A stretch of DNA of 64,000 bases from Sporolactobacillus laevolacticus DSM 442 (GTDB taxonomy: Bacteria; Bacillota; Bacilli; Bacillales; Sporolactobacillaceae). A model generated the notes under the pieces. The model saw only the letters and a program-made list of their open reading frames with translations. It searched no databases and had not been told where the DNA came from. Made by a program: the position numbers and the translations under genes. Within the stretch, counting starts at the first letter, position 1, and each line of letters begins with the position of its first letter. Positions 1-8,220 of this stretch are shown here, in pieces. The stretch covers positions 157,633 through 221,632 of the forward strand of contig NZ_AWTC01000004.1 of the NCBI RefSeq assembly GCF_000497245.1. The letters run 5' to 3'.

Positions 1-6
1 AGTGAA

Positions 7-85
7 GGCCAGCGCCTTGAGACGCTGGTCGGTAGCAAAAGGCTTATAGCCTTAGAGCAAACCACCCTTTTGAAGGGTGGTTTTG
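7..85 (+). other. Three consecutive hairpins, the last terminator-like
   Basis: Three stem-loops follow one another: 7-30 (arms CCAGCG/CGCTGG), 39-53 (AAGGCT/AGCCTT) and 59-84 (AACCACCC/GGGTGGTT, then TTTT). The last reads as an intrinsic terminator. A string of hairpins ending in a GC-rich stem is also how the right end and guide-RNA scaffold of IS200/IS605 (TnpB) elements look, but the gene that would show this lies outside the window. The hairpins are seen; the origin is a guess. Confidence 0.5.
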
Positions 86-224
86 ATTACCTCAAATATT
101 GTCCCATTTTCAAAAATAAAAAACACTTCCAAAGCATGTGCTAATAAGCTCCATATCGAGGTGCTTTTTACCGAGATCTGATTATAATTATTAAAATTGT
201 TCGGCTTAGAAAATTGCCTTTATT

Positions 225-551
225 TTAATGAAAAGTTATTCCCATTGCAGCAATTCCTGTACCTAGATTTTTTTTAAGCAATCCAGTGGTTGAAATTTCC
301 ATATAAAATTCACCGACTTGAGAACTTAATATAGAGTGAACTGCTAATCGTTGAACTGCTATTTGCCGAAGTCCTTCAGCTAAACTCATTAGTTGCCTTT
401 CAAAATCTTTGCCTTTTTCAACATTATTTTTAAAAGTAATTAACACGTCGCGTTCGTCAGCTTGTATTTGTTCATCCAGGATAAGATTATAGACTTTTTC
501 TAGAATTGTATCTTCTTGTTCTTTCCGACTCAATTTTTTTTTGTTTAACAT
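225..551 (-). CDS. Bacteriocin immunity-type protein (enterocin A immunity-like)
   Basis: About 108 residues, all-helical by composition and without a membrane segment. The pattern TILEKVYNLILD, an ERDVL...F.N..EKGKDFER block and the tail LGTGIAAMG resemble small cytosolic immunity proteins of class II bacteriocins (EntA_Immun family), four-helix bundles that protect the producer. The start at 551 (MLNKKKLS) is preferred because GGGAGC lies just upstream; the frame stays open to 590, but that part overlaps the neighbour's coding end. The upstream gene at 545-814 overlaps by 7 bases, the usual peptide-then-immunity order. The family call is by memory of homologs, not a search. Confidence 0.6.
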   Translation of the reverse strand: MLNKKKLSRKEQEDTILEKVYNLILDEQIQADERDVLITFKNNVEKGKDFERQLMSLAEGLRQIAVQRLAVHSILSSQVGEFYMEISTTGLLKKNLGTGIAAMGITFH

Positions 552-814
552 AAAAAAGTGCTCCCTTTTTTTATGGAACGATATAGCCACTGGCAGCTGA
601 ACTCACCTAATCGTTGGCAATAACTTGAAGGTGTATGAAAGATTACCTTGTGTCTGAATCCAACGATACTTGTGTGTTTTGTATTAGATTCAACCGTAGC
701 AATTGTCTTCCATTTTCCTGTCTGAGTCTGTTGAAGCTGACCCTCTGATAATGAATCAAACTTACTCAACGATGCCAATGCGTCCTTAGTTAAACCGACT
801 TTTTTATTTGACAT
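545..814 (-). CDS. Possible bacteriocin-like or signal peptide precursor
   Basis: An 89-residue ORF with a good ribosome site (AGGAAG, about 8 bases before the ATG). Residues 22-33 (LSEGQLQQTQTG) fit the spacing of a double-glycine leader (LSxxELxxIxGG), except that the last pair is TG and the Ile is Thr. The remaining 56 residues contain three Cys and are basic, but lack the GxxxG or YGNGV motifs of known class II bacteriocins. It is directly upstream of, and overlaps, an immunity-type gene. It could be a bacteriocin precursor, a degenerate one, or an unrelated small ORF. Confidence 0.4.
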   Translation of the reverse strand: MSNKKVGLTKDALASLSKFDSLSEGQLQQTQTGKWKTIATVESNTKHTSIVGFRHKVIFHTPSSYCQRLGEFSCQWLYRSIKKGSTFLC

Positions 815-1053
815 GAGTATGTCTTCCTAAAATAGTTTATAACATTATTTATTATAGAAAATTCATTTTAAAAGTGCCATAACATCTGTCTTATTTGCGA
901 AGAAACATCTTAAATTATTCGGAAACAATTCCATCTAGTGACTTGCCTGCAATAGTGGTTCCTTTAGCTAAGTACTTAACCTTTTTGGTATTTGGCATAA
1001 TATGCAACACACCTGTTTGTAGCGCTATTAATCGGTTGTCTGCCAATGTATCT

Positions 1054-1216
1054 TGGTTAGACCAAACGAAAGAAAAGTTAGACCGAAACCATGAAAAGTT
1101 AGGCTGAGTCAATTGAAAGTTAGACCGAAAACTAGAGGTTAGACCGAACGAGAGAAAAGTTAGACCGAAACCTTGAAAAGTTAGGCTGAATCAATTAGAA
1201 GTTAGACCGATAACCT
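1054..1216. repeat. Short interspersed tandem repeat, about 8 units of 18-24 bp
   Basis: Imperfect units built on GAAAAGTTAGACCGAAAC, alternating with a variant GAAAAGTTAGGCTGAATCAATT, run head to tail for about 160 bases. Each unit carries an A-tract at roughly 20-bp intervals. A related but differently worded array lies at 14178-14420. The units are not identical and have no uniform spacers, so this is not CRISPR. Confidence 0.7.
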
Positions 1217-1409
1217 GATCAGAAGGAATTTCCCGAGGAAAATTCCCACATCCTCCACAAAAAGTGAACCAACTTTCCACCTAGCAGCAAAAGAAAGTTG
1301 CTCCTTATCCGAACTTCAAATACGGAAAGGATTTTTCCGATCAACACGAAAGGAAAATCCCTCCACCAATCCCAATAGAAAGTTGCTCCTATTGTTTTCC
1401 TCTGACCTA

Positions 1410-1448
1410 AAGAACTTCCCATCAGGCTTCAATTGGGAAGTTCTTTTT
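1410..1448. terminator. Hairpin with T-tract
   Basis: An 11-bp perfect stem (AAGAACTTCCC at 1410-1420, GGGAAGTTCTT at 1435-1445) followed by TTT closes the repeat-rich intergenic region. It would work as an intrinsic terminator on the plus strand, although no gene directly upstream on that strand was found. Confidence 0.5.
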
Positions 1449-1653
1449 CGAAATTGCTCGTTCCTGTGAACCCTTGTCCTCATTGACTTTTTGGCATATA
1501 ACCGGAACTCGTTTAATAAGATGTTACAAACTCACATACGGGGTTTCGAGGTGAGCGCGGCGGGCTTGGAACGAGCATAATGCGTTGTTTGGGTTCCGTT
1601 TCCTCCAAAGATTGTCTCATTTCGCATCTTCATGACTACAGGAGGCGAGTGGT

Positions 1654-1923
1654 GTGCACGATTACATCAAAGAGCGTACGATCAAGATTGGAAAGCATAT
1701 CGTGGAGACAAAAAAGACGGTACGGGTGATTGCCAAAGAGTTCGGAGTCTCGAAAAGTACTGTCCATAAAGATTTGACGGAGAGGCTTCCGAACATTAAT
1801 CCGGAACTTGCAAACGCAGTGAAGAATGTGCTCGATTATCACAAGTCAATCCGCCATCTTCGAGGAGGGGAAGCGACAAGACTGAAGTATCAAAAGGATA
1901 CCGAGCAAGCGGTTCAGCACTAA
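1654..1923 (+). CDS. spoIIID: Sporulation transcriptional regulator SpoIIID
   Basis: 89 residues, close to the Bacillus subtilis length and sequence. It begins VHDYIKERTIKIGKHIVETK and has a helix-turn-helix around residues 23-43 (RVIAKEFGVSKSTVHKDLTER) and the basic C-terminal segment IRHLRGGEATRLKYQKD, which also contacts DNA. SpoIIID acts in the mother cell, switching genes of the sigma-E regulon and preparing sigma-K expression. The start is GTG at 1654, placed by AGGAGG at 1640-1645. Its position just upstream of mbl is the conserved Bacillus order. This gene is the best evidence that the host forms endospores. Confidence 0.97.
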   Translation: MHDYIKERTIKIGKHIVETKKTVRVIAKEFGVSKSTVHKDLTERLPNINPELANAVKNVLDYHKSIRHLRGGEATRLKYQKDTEQAVQH

Positions 1924-2219
1924 AAAGCTGGGCATCTAACCGCATAGTACGTGAGACCTACACATCCGAATCCAAATCACACCACATAACCATACACAAA
2001 TGCATCACCCAGACACCTATTGAACCCACATCATCCACATAAACGACACATAAAAAGCATGACCAAAAACCGCAGAGGCAAAGCAAAAAATCGACCTAAT
2101 GTTTTAATTTAGTGTTTTTTTCGACAGACTCCCTGTTTGTATTGTTTTGTGATAAAATGAAATAATGATTGATAAATATCCTGGATTCAGTCCAGGTGTT
2201 TTGACAGGGAGGATTTGGC
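1924..2219. other. Intergenic region upstream of mbl
   Basis: About 300 bases, AC-rich in the first half and AT-rich in the second, with no ORF. A TAAAAT box at 2153-2158 could be a -10 element, but no good -35 lies 16-18 bases upstream. The ribosome site GGGAGGATTTGG for mbl is at 2207-2218. Confidence 0.4.
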
Positions 2220-3221
2220 GTGTTTTCTAGAGATATCGGAATTGATCTCGGAACGGCGAACGTATTGATTTATGTTAAAGGACAGGGCGTGGTCCTTAAT
2301 GAACCTTCAGTGATTGCATTAGATACGGATACGAAACAAATGCTGGCGGTCGGTGAAGAGGCAAGACGGATGGTGGGACGTACACCAGGCAACATCGTTG
2401 CGATCCGTCCGCTTCGTGATGGCGTAATTGCTGATTTTGAAATCACAGAATTAATGCTGACACACTTCATTAATAAAATTAATGTCAAAGGTTTCTTAAA
2501 GAAACCGAGAATTCTAATCTGCACGCCGACACATATCACATCGGTTGAGCAAAAGGCGATTCGTCAGGCGGCTGAACGCAGCGGCGGCAAACAAGTCTAC
2601 CTTGAAGAAGAACCGAAAGTAGCTGCAGTCGGCGCAGGCATGGATATTTTTCAGCCGAGCGGCAACATGGTTATCGATATCGGCGGCGGCACGACCGACA
2701 TCGCCGTCCTCTCTATGGGCGATATTGTGACCTCTCAGTCCATCAAACTGGCAGGCGACAAATTCGACCAAGAGATTCTGAACTATATTAAGAAAAAATA
2801 CAAACTGCTGATTGGTGAACGAACAGCGGAACAAATAAAAATGACCGTCGGCACGGTTTTCAAAGATGCCCGTGACGAAAGCATGGACATTCGCGGCCGC
2901 GACATGGTCACTGGCCTTCCGAAAACATTGACCGTTCATTCCAATGAGATTGAAGAGGCACTCGCTGACTCCGTCGGCACACTCGTCCGTGCGGCGAAGA
3001 ATGTGCTGGAACAGACACCTCCGGAATTGTCTGCCGACATTATTGATCGCGGCGTCATTCTGACCGGTGGCGGCGCTCAGCTGCACGGCATCGACCAGCT
3101 GCTTGCAAGCGAGCTGAAAGTACCAGTGGTTGTTGCCGATAATCCAATGACTTGTGTCGTTGAAGGCGCCGGCAAAATGCTTGAACACCTAGATAAACTC
3201 CCAAAGCGCAAAGCAAATTAA
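2220..3221 (+). CDS. mbl: MreB-like rod-shape protein Mbl
   Basis: 333 residues of the bacterial actin family. The phosphate-1 loop is DIGIDLGTANVLIY at residues 5-18, the phosphate-2 loop is DIGGGTTDIAVLS near residue 160, and the adenosine motif LTGGGAQLHG is near residue 285. Mbl filaments run under the membrane and guide the elongation machinery making the lateral wall. The position between spoIIID and flhO, plus sequence, favour Mbl over MreB or MreBH. An imperfect hairpin spans the stop codon (3204-3233), with only a short T run after it. Confidence 0.93.
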   Translation: MFSRDIGIDLGTANVLIYVKGQGVVLNEPSVIALDTDTKQMLAVGEEARRMVGRTPGNIVAIRPLRDGVIADFEITELMLTHFINKINVKGFLKKPRILICTPTHITSVEQKAIRQAAERSGGKQVYLEEEPKVAAVGAGMDIFQPSGNMVIDIGGGTTDIAVLSMGDIVTSQSIKLAGDKFDQEILNYIKKKYKLLIGERTAEQIKMTVGTVFKDARDESMDIRGRDMVTGLPKTLTVHSNEIEEALADSVGTLVRAAKNVLEQTPPELSADIIDRGVILTGGGAQLHGIDQLLASELKVPVVVADNPMTCVVEGAGKMLEHLDKLPKRKAN

Positions 3222-3235
3222 TTGCTCTGCGCTTT
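3204..3235 (+). terminator. Hairpin over the mbl stop codon
   Basis: AAGCGCA-A-AGCAA pairs with TTGCT-C-TGCGCTT across the stop codon and is followed by TTTTC. The stem is interrupted by one mismatch and the T-run is short, so it may attenuate rather than stop transcription into flhO. Confidence 0.4.
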
Positions 3236-3316
3236 TCGCGCCTCATAAATAGGACGTAATAAAGCACACAAAGTCACGCAATACACGATAAAAACGCTAC
3301 TAGGCAGGTGAAGGAC

Positions 3317-4132
3317 ATGATAAGAGGACTATACACTTCTGCGGCAGGGATGATTTCCCAGCAACGGCGACAGGAGACCTTGTCGAACAACTTGAACAAC
3401 ATCGATACACCCGGATACAAAAGCGACCAGAGCAAACTTCGCACTTTTCCCGAACAGCTGATTAATCGGCTCGGTGGTGACGAAGAGGCTTCTCGTACGG
3501 TAGGAGGCCTGGCAACCGGTGTCTATATGGATGAGACCGTACCTGATTTTTCGCAAGGGACGATCACGGAAACGGGTAAAGCAACCGATGTCGCCTTGAT
3601 CACTTCGCAGCTCCCGGTCAACCCTCAGACAGGCGCACAGGAAGGTGCTCTGCTCTTTAACGTCCGGACACCTGCCGGGAACACGCGTTATACACGGGAC
3701 GGACATTTTACGCTTAGCCCGACCGGATTCTTAACCGACGACTCAGGCAATCAGGTATTGAACGCAGCGGGTCAGCCGATCCAGCTCCCGTCGGATCAGT
3801 TTCAGATCGCTGGCGACGGCACGATCCAAGCTAATGGAGCGAACTATGGACAGATCGGCGTCAGCTACGCGGCCAACACCAATCAACTGGTCAAAGAAGG
3901 CAACGGACTTTTTCGGTTAAATGGAGGAGGCAATCTGCCTCAGGCAACCGGCACCGCCAATGTCAGTTATAATCTGAAACAAGGCTTCGTTGAAGGTTCA
4001 AACGTTCAGGCTGATCAGACGGTGACCGATATGATGGAATCGTATCGATCGTTTGAAGCCAATCAGAAGGTACTGCAGATTATCGACGGTTCATTGGATA
4101 AAGCAGTGAATCAGGTCGGCCGTATCAACTAA
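3317..4132 (+). CDS. flhO: Flagellar basal-body rod/hook protein FlhO (FlgG family)
   Basis: 271 residues. The N-terminal flagellar rod motif (RGLYTSAAGMISQQRRQETLSNNLNN, residues 2-28) and the C-terminal motif (NQTVTDMMESYRSFEANQKVLQ-type, near residues 235-260) are both present. These form the coiled-coil ends of FlgG/FlgF-type axial proteins, exported through the flagellar type III apparatus without a cleaved signal. ATG 3317 is preferred over GTG 3308, because the GTG lies within the ribosome site CAGGTG. It is followed 42 bases later by flhP, its partner in the distal rod. Confidence 0.9.
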   Translation: MIRGLYTSAAGMISQQRRQETLSNNLNNIDTPGYKSDQSKLRTFPEQLINRLGGDEEASRTVGGLATGVYMDETVPDFSQGTITETGKATDVALITSQLPVNPQTGAQEGALLFNVRTPAGNTRYTRDGHFTLSPTGFLTDDSGNQVLNAAGQPIQLPSDQFQIAGDGTIQANGANYGQIGVSYAANTNQLVKEGNGLFRLNGGGNLPQATGTANVSYNLKQGFVEGSNVQADQTVTDMMESYRSFEANQKVLQIIDGSLDKAVNQVGRIN

Positions 4133-4174
4133 CGCGTAGGCAACTATTAATCAAAAACAGGGCAGGTGAGTACG

Positions 4175-5029
4175 ATGCAAAGGCAAATGATGGCAACATC
4201 CGTGACTTTAGGACAGATTCAGCAGCAGCTGGCTACCGTCGCTGATAATATCGCGAACGTCGGCACAACCGGATATAAAAGCCGTGACGCGAAATTTACC
4301 GATCTCCTTTTTCAGCAAATCGACAATATGAGAGCGAACGCCGATCAGGTTGATCAGAACAATCGCTTGACCCCGTCCGGTATACGTGACGGCTCAGGCT
4401 CCAAAGTTGGCGATACACAATTGGATGTCTCTTTAGGTGCAATTAAGCAGACCGACAATCCGCTCGACCTCGCTTTGACCAATGACCATCAGTTTTTCAC
4501 GGTTGCTTTGACAGGGACAAATGGCGTAACAACGACAGCTTATACACGTGCCGGCGCATTCAGCGCGCAGCCGGATCCACAGAATCCCAATGTCGTTAGA
4601 CTTATGACGAAAAATGGTAACCCGATACTCGGCACAAATGGTCAGCCGATCGTGTTACCGGCCAATTATAGAGATGTCCATATTGATAATGCCGGCGCGA
4701 TCACGGTTGAACTGGCGAATGGCACTCAAGTCAATGCTGGTCAGCTTGGCCTCGTCACAGTTAACCGCCCGCAACTGCTGGAAAACCAAGGCAACAGCCT
4801 CTACACGCTACCGAATCTCGCCCAACTTGGAATCGGCTTGAATCAAGTCGTTCAACCGGTTGCCGCGGGCAATGGAAGCGTGGCACAAGGCAAACTGGAA
4901 AATTCGAATGTCGATTTAACTAAAGAGATGGCTGATCTGATTAATCTGCAGCATAATTATCAGCTGAACGCGCGATCCATTACCATCGGCGATCAGATGG
5001 CGGGACTGGTTAACGGTCTGCTGCGTTAA
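4175..5029 (+). CDS. flhP: Flagellar basal-body rod/hook protein FlhP (FlgG family)
   Basis: 284 residues with the same build as FlhO. The N-terminal motif (VTLGQIQQQLATVADNIANVGTTGYKS) lies within residues 9-37 and a C-terminal rod motif (VDLTKEMADLINLQHNYQLNARSI) near residues 245-270. The middle is the beta-rich FlgG-like D1 region. ATG 4175 is chosen over GTG 4166, which sits inside the Shine-Dalgarno GGCAGGTG. It shares an operon-like arrangement with flhO and the downstream membrane protein. With FlhO it builds the rod/hook junction. Confidence 0.9.
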   Translation: MQRQMMATSVTLGQIQQQLATVADNIANVGTTGYKSRDAKFTDLLFQQIDNMRANADQVDQNNRLTPSGIRDGSGSKVGDTQLDVSLGAIKQTDNPLDLALTNDHQFFTVALTGTNGVTTTAYTRAGAFSAQPDPQNPNVVRLMTKNGNPILGTNGQPIVLPANYRDVHIDNAGAITVELANGTQVNAGQLGLVTVNRPQLLENQGNSLYTLPNLAQLGIGLNQVVQPVAAGNGSVAQGKLENSNVDLTKEMADLINLQHNYQLNARSITIGDQMAGLVNGLLR

Positions 5030-5043
5030 GCGAGGTATTTGTG

Positions 5044-5403
5044 ATGGGGAATAATGAAAAGCTACATAGTACTAAAAAAAACATAACGGCCGAACCAGAA
5101 ACGAGACAAGCAGCCCGCACAGCCCGGCTCGAGGCACAGAAGGCTGAACGTAAGCCATCGAAAGAAAAAAGGCGCAAACCCGAAGTGAGCGAAGAGGCTA
5201 AGCCGCTTTTCAATCCATTCTTCGGCTACAAAAAACGAAAATTCCCAATCTGGCAGCGCCTGATTGCTTTGGTCAGCTTTTGCGCGATCGCGCTCGTTGT
5301 CGGAGCAATGTTTGGTTACGGCGGATTAGGTCATAAAAGTCCATGGGCAGTATTCGAACCTGGCACATGGCAACATATCCTCGATTTTCTGAAAACGGAT
5401 TGA
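5044..5403 (+). CDS. EpuA-family membrane protein (often annotated RNA polymerase subunit beta)
   Basis: About 119 residues. Residues 1-60 are highly charged (repeated Arg/Lys/Glu, probably cytosolic and disordered). One membrane segment follows ([23 protein letters not shown], about 77-99), then a short extracellular tail ending [19 protein letters not shown]. This matches the small EpuA family often found after flagellar rod genes in Bacillales and commonly labelled DNA-directed RNA polymerase subunit beta. That label is not supported here, since no polymerase motif is visible. It starts 14 bases after flhP; its role is unknown. Confidence 0.75.
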   Translation: MGNNEKLHSTKKNITAEPETRQAARTARLEAQKAERKPSKEKRRKPEVSEEAKPLFNPFFGYKKRKFPIWQRLIALVSFCAIALVVGAMFGYGGLGHKSPWAVFEPGTWQHILDFLKTD

Positions 5404-5441
5404 TTGAAGGGAGCGAATTCGCGCACAATACGCGAGATCCT

Positions 5442-5873
5442 ATGTTAAACATTGATGAAATTAAAAAGATATTGCCGCACCGTTATCCATTTTTACTCGT
5501 TGATCGTGTACTGGAAGTAGAAGATGGTAAGAAAGCGGTCGGTATTAAAAATGTATCGGTTAACGAACCATTTTTTCAAGGACATTTTCCTGATTACCCA
5601 GTTATGCCGGGTGTGTTGATTGTTGAAGCACTTGCTCAAGTCAGCGGCATTGCTGTCCTGGGAAATGGAGAGGCCAAGAATATGCTGACGCTTTATGCCG
5701 GTATTGATAAATGCCGATTCAAACGTCAAGTACGTCCAGGCGATCAATTAAGGCTGGAAGCAGAAATTCTTCGTTTCCGTGGCGGATTTGCCAAAGCGAA
5801 AGGCGTGGCGACCGTTGATGGCGAAGTCGCTTGCGAAGCAGAAATGATGTTCGCACTCAAAGAAGCAGAATAA
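5442..5873 (+). CDS. fabZ: 3-hydroxyacyl-ACP dehydratase FabZ
   Basis: 143 residues, the usual FabZ length. The hot-dog fold dehydratase removes water from 3-hydroxyacyl-ACP in fatty-acid elongation. The N-terminal [17 protein letters not shown], the catalytic His in [14 protein letters not shown] (about residue 48), and Glu in [12 protein letters not shown] (about residue 62) are present. The frame is open upstream into the preceding gene, but family members start at [16 protein letters not shown]. The ribosome site is weak (GAG 9 bases before ATG, GAAGGGAGC further up). A terminator follows. Confidence 0.95.
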   Translation: MLNIDEIKKILPHRYPFLLVDRVLEVEDGKKAVGIKNVSVNEPFFQGHFPDYPVMPGVLIVEALAQVSGIAVLGNGEAKNMLTLYAGIDKCRFKRQVRPGDQLRLEAEILRFRGGFAKAKGVATVDGEVACEAEMMFALKEAE

Positions 5874-5887
5874 GCAGGAAGAATCAC

Positions 5888-5926
5888 AGACGCCCGCGAT
5901 CAATCCGGCGTCTTTTCTTTTTTTTT
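5888..5926 (+). terminator. Intrinsic terminator after fabZ
   Basis: A 7-bp stem AGACGCC (5888-5894) / GGCGTCT (5907-5913) is followed by a T-rich tail TTTCTTTTTTTTTC. It lies 15 bases after the fabZ stop. Confidence 0.85.
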
Positions 5927-6123
5927 CAAAATAACGCGTTCTAGACTTTTCTAATAGCTGTGGATAGTAATGGCTCTCCGCTAGGCCAGTTGTTGCCGAA
6001 CTGTCGGAAATTGTCAACCGGATGACATACGAAAAGACAAGTAGACTGAGTATTGGAGTGTTAAAAAAATGAGAAAGATAATGAAGCAGCAAGAAACGTT
6101 TTTTCCAGCTAGGGGGTTTTGAC

Positions 6124-7041
6124 ATGAGTCAGGAACCGGATCTGTCCGTGAAAATTGCCAATCTGATACTGAAGAGTCCCGTGATGAATGCAAGCGGCAC
6201 ATTTGATTTAATCTATGAGCCGTCCTATAGCGCCAATGGGCTTGGCGCTTTTATCCCGAAAAGTGTTGCTTTGCATGAGCATCATGGCGAACAGGCGGCA
6301 AGCATCTTTGAGGCAGAAGGAAGTTTATTTAATGCGGCAACTTTTCTAAGTGACGGCATTGATTTTTTTGAAAAACAAGTCATGCCCGACTATACGATAG
6401 ATGAGCTGCCGCTGATCATCAACATTTCCGGCGAGACAGCAGACGAGTTCGCTTCGGTTGTCGAGCGTTTAGAAAAGCACGACACAATTAAAGCACTCGA
6501 ATTGAATTTATCGTGTCCGAATCTCGATGATAATGGAGAGATGTTTGGGCTGCTGAGCGAAACCACATACAGCTTGGTTAGTAAAGTAAGATCTGTTACC
6601 GATAAACCGTTAATCGCAAAGTTGTCACCGAACGTCACGCGTATTCAGGAAATCACGCTTGCAGCGGAACAGGGAGGCGCAAACGCGTTCACCATGGCGA
6701 ACGCGTTTCAAGCCATGTCGATTGATATAGAGACACGTAAGCCGAAACTCGGAAAAGTTGCCGGAAGTCTTTCCGGAGGGGCTATCAGGCCGCTTATTGT
6801 CTATCTGATTTTTCAGGTCAATCAGGTGTCACATCTGCCGATCATTGGAAGCGGCGGCGTCTTGAGCGGCCACGACGCAATTGAGATGATACTGGCCGGA
6901 GCTTCCGCTGTACAGGTCGGAACTGCAAACGTTCTGAACCCAGCCGCAATGATCAAAATCACGAACGAAATCAGAGACTATTTGATCGCTCATAAAATCC
7001 CATCCATTTCTGATCTGATCGGCCAGGTTGATCTCAGCTGA
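6124..7041 (+). CDS. Dihydroorotate dehydrogenase-like flavoprotein (PyrD class 1B paralog)
   Basis: 305 residues, FMN TIM barrel. It begins SVKIANLILKSPVMNASGTF, as in class 1B PyrD. The catalytic-loop motif ELNLSCPN is near residue 135, KLSPNVT near 165, and the phosphate-binding IIGSGGVLSG...GASAVQVGTAN near 240-275. It is clearly a paralog of the protein at 12564-13472. Differences fall in the region after LHEHHGEQAAS, where the sister has the usual ERGGNQTPR. No pyrK lies beside this copy, so its electron partner is unknown; it may borrow PyrK encoded at 11785 or use another acceptor. The start ATG has GGGGGT upstream. Confidence 0.8.
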   Translation: MSQEPDLSVKIANLILKSPVMNASGTFDLIYEPSYSANGLGAFIPKSVALHEHHGEQAASIFEAEGSLFNAATFLSDGIDFFEKQVMPDYTIDELPLIINISGETADEFASVVERLEKHDTIKALELNLSCPNLDDNGEMFGLLSETTYSLVSKVRSVTDKPLIAKLSPNVTRIQEITLAAEQGGANAFTMANAFQAMSIDIETRKPKLGKVAGSLSGGAIRPLIVYLIFQVNQVSHLPIIGSGGVLSGHDAIEMILAGASAVQVGTANVLNPAAMIKITNEIRDYLIAHKIPSISDLIGQVDLS

Positions 7042-7080
7042 TAAAAGTATAGTAAAAATGTGCGTACTTAGAGAGCAAAT

Positions 7081-7230
7081 ATGCGTGCGAGTCCGGATTT
7101 ATGCGCGGAAAGAAGCCGCGTCGGCGCAGCTCCAACGAAAGTCGCGCAGGAGGAGCTGAAAAAAGAACTCGAAATTAGGGACGACCCTACACGTCCGGTC
7201 CATTTTTACATAGATTCGATACAACATTTC
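7081..7230 (+). pseudogene. Remnant of a second CPHC thioredoxin-fold gene
   Basis: Around 7120-7185 the plus strand encodes GAAPTKVAQEELKKELE, nearly identical to GAAPVKVTQEELKKELE at the C-terminus of the gene at 13542-14063. The match resumes past the stop codon in the string TTTTACATAGATTCGATACAAC (7204-7225), which matches 14108-14128. The N-terminal two thirds, including the CPHC site, are missing. Since each copy follows a pyrD paralog, this is the decayed half of a duplicated pyrD plus thioredoxin-like pair. Confidence 0.7.
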
Positions 7231-7288
7231 ATGGATTTGTCGCGTTTTAAGGGTTTCGCCCCATCTTTTTCAAATCGTTTAAGTGTTC

Positions 7289-7981
7289 TCAAGAGCAGCA
7301 AGAATGGATAAAAGCAGTAATTAGTGGATGCGGATGCTCTTTACTGGTGTTCATTGCAGGTTGAAATAACGTTAAGAAATAAAAATCATGATCAGGTAGT
7401 TCAAGCATTCGGGCTTCTCCATCTTCATTGACACCCGCAACAATGAAACCATGTTCATCTAAAAGTTCTTGATATTTAGGGTTTAATCCATAATTACAGT
7501 TGTATGTCTCCGTTATTTTCTTTTTTTGAATGATTTCATATGCCTTAGTCTCTTCGTTAATAAAAACAGATTGGTCGATATTTCCACGGAGTGAACAGGA
7601 TAATTGAGACACAACGATATTTCCTGCATGGGCATCAACTTCTTCTGTATTTACGTCAACTAACCTGATTACATTTTTCATAAATTCAATAATGCCATAT
7701 TGACAACCACTGCAATTTCCAAGGAAGGGCACGTGTTTTGATTCCCTAATCCATTTTAAAGCAGCTAAGACATTTTCATCGGATTGATAAGGACCACCAG
7801 GTGCTAACCAAAGCCCATCATAATTACTTAGTTCACCGATGTGCAGATTTTTAGTGGATAACCATTCGAAATCCAAGACGGGGTAACGTTCTTGTCTACT
7901 GATAGTAAGTGCTTCATTAATTGCTGTATGATTTTTTAAATGTTCATTGAAGTCCCCAATAATTCCAATTCTTTTAGACAT
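7289..7981 (-). CDS. Stand-alone glutamine amidotransferase domain, CTP-synthase-like
   Basis: 230 residues with a class I amidotransferase fold. It begins RIGIIGDFNEHLKNHTAINEA, like the start of the CTP synthase glutaminase domain. The nucleophile elbow is GNCSGCQYGIIEF (Cys near residue 93), the oxyanion strand is LWLAPGGPY, and the C-terminal His/Pro motif FQPAMNTSKEHPHPLI supplies the His. The synthetase half of PyrG is absent, so it cannot make CTP by itself. It probably hydrolyses glutamine or a similar amide for an unknown partner. It stands alone, facing the pyrD paralog; function is otherwise unknown. Confidence 0.75.
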   Translation of the reverse strand: MSKRIGIIGDFNEHLKNHTAINEALTISRQERYPVLDFEWLSTKNLHIGELSNYDGLWLAPGGPYQSDENVLAALKWIRESKHVPFLGNCSGCQYGIIEFMKNVIRLVDVNTEEVDAHAGNIVVSQLSCSLRGNIDQSVFINEETKAYEIIQKKKITETYNCNYGLNPKYQELLDEHGFIVAGVNEDGEARMLELPDHDFYFLTLFQPAMNTSKEHPHPLITAFIHSCCS

Positions 7982-8147
7982 AGAAATTCTCCCCTCGTTA
8001 CTGATTTAAAAAGATTATTATAAATAAAGCAAATCGAGTTGTAAATGATTTGTCACATTTTATTTTTAACGAATGTGAAGATCTTGATTTGTGCGGATTA
8101 AGCACCGATTATCACAGGTGAAAAATTTGTCGAAATGAAAAATAATT

Positions 8148-8164
8148 TGTCATAAAATCTAACA
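8148..8164. promoter_or_regulatory. Putative operator, inverted repeat TGTCA-N7-TAACA
   Basis: TGTCATAAAATCTAACA differs at only two positions from TGTCATATAATCTGACA at 15432-15448, upstream of the gamma-glutamyltransferase-like gene. Both lie 100-190 bases before a gene of the same island. A shared operator for the IclR (9595) or FadR-type (14604) regulator is inferred. Confidence 0.5.
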
Positions 8165-8220
8165 TAGTTCTTTTCTTTTTCAAGAAAGGATTATACAATG
8201 AGCATATTCTTAAAAATTTA

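Larger units (their letters stand above)
815..1653. other. Intergenic stretch with repeat block and hairpins
   Basis: No convincing gene. A 65-codon minus-strand ORF at 915-1112 starts inside the repeats. Its second half (DNRLIALQTGVLHIMPN...) looks protein-like and could be a decayed gene end, but I do not recognise it. 1054-1216 is a short-repeat block. 1217-1448 is rich in small inverted and direct repeats (AGAAAGTTGCTCC occurs twice) and ends in a strong hairpin. 1500-1640 leads into spoIIID; no confident sigma-E promoter was identified. Confidence 0.5.

Noticed and set aside
1054-1216. Possible CRISPR array
   Set aside because: Units are imperfect, directly abutting and without unique spacers of constant length; no cas genes are in the window.
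2514-3188. Long minus-strand ORF of 224 codons opposite mbl
   Set aside because: It is the antisense shadow of a highly conserved gene, with no family resemblance.
5044-5403. RNA polymerase beta subunit
   Set aside because: A common database label for this small family; the sequence is a one-helix membrane protein without any polymerase motif.
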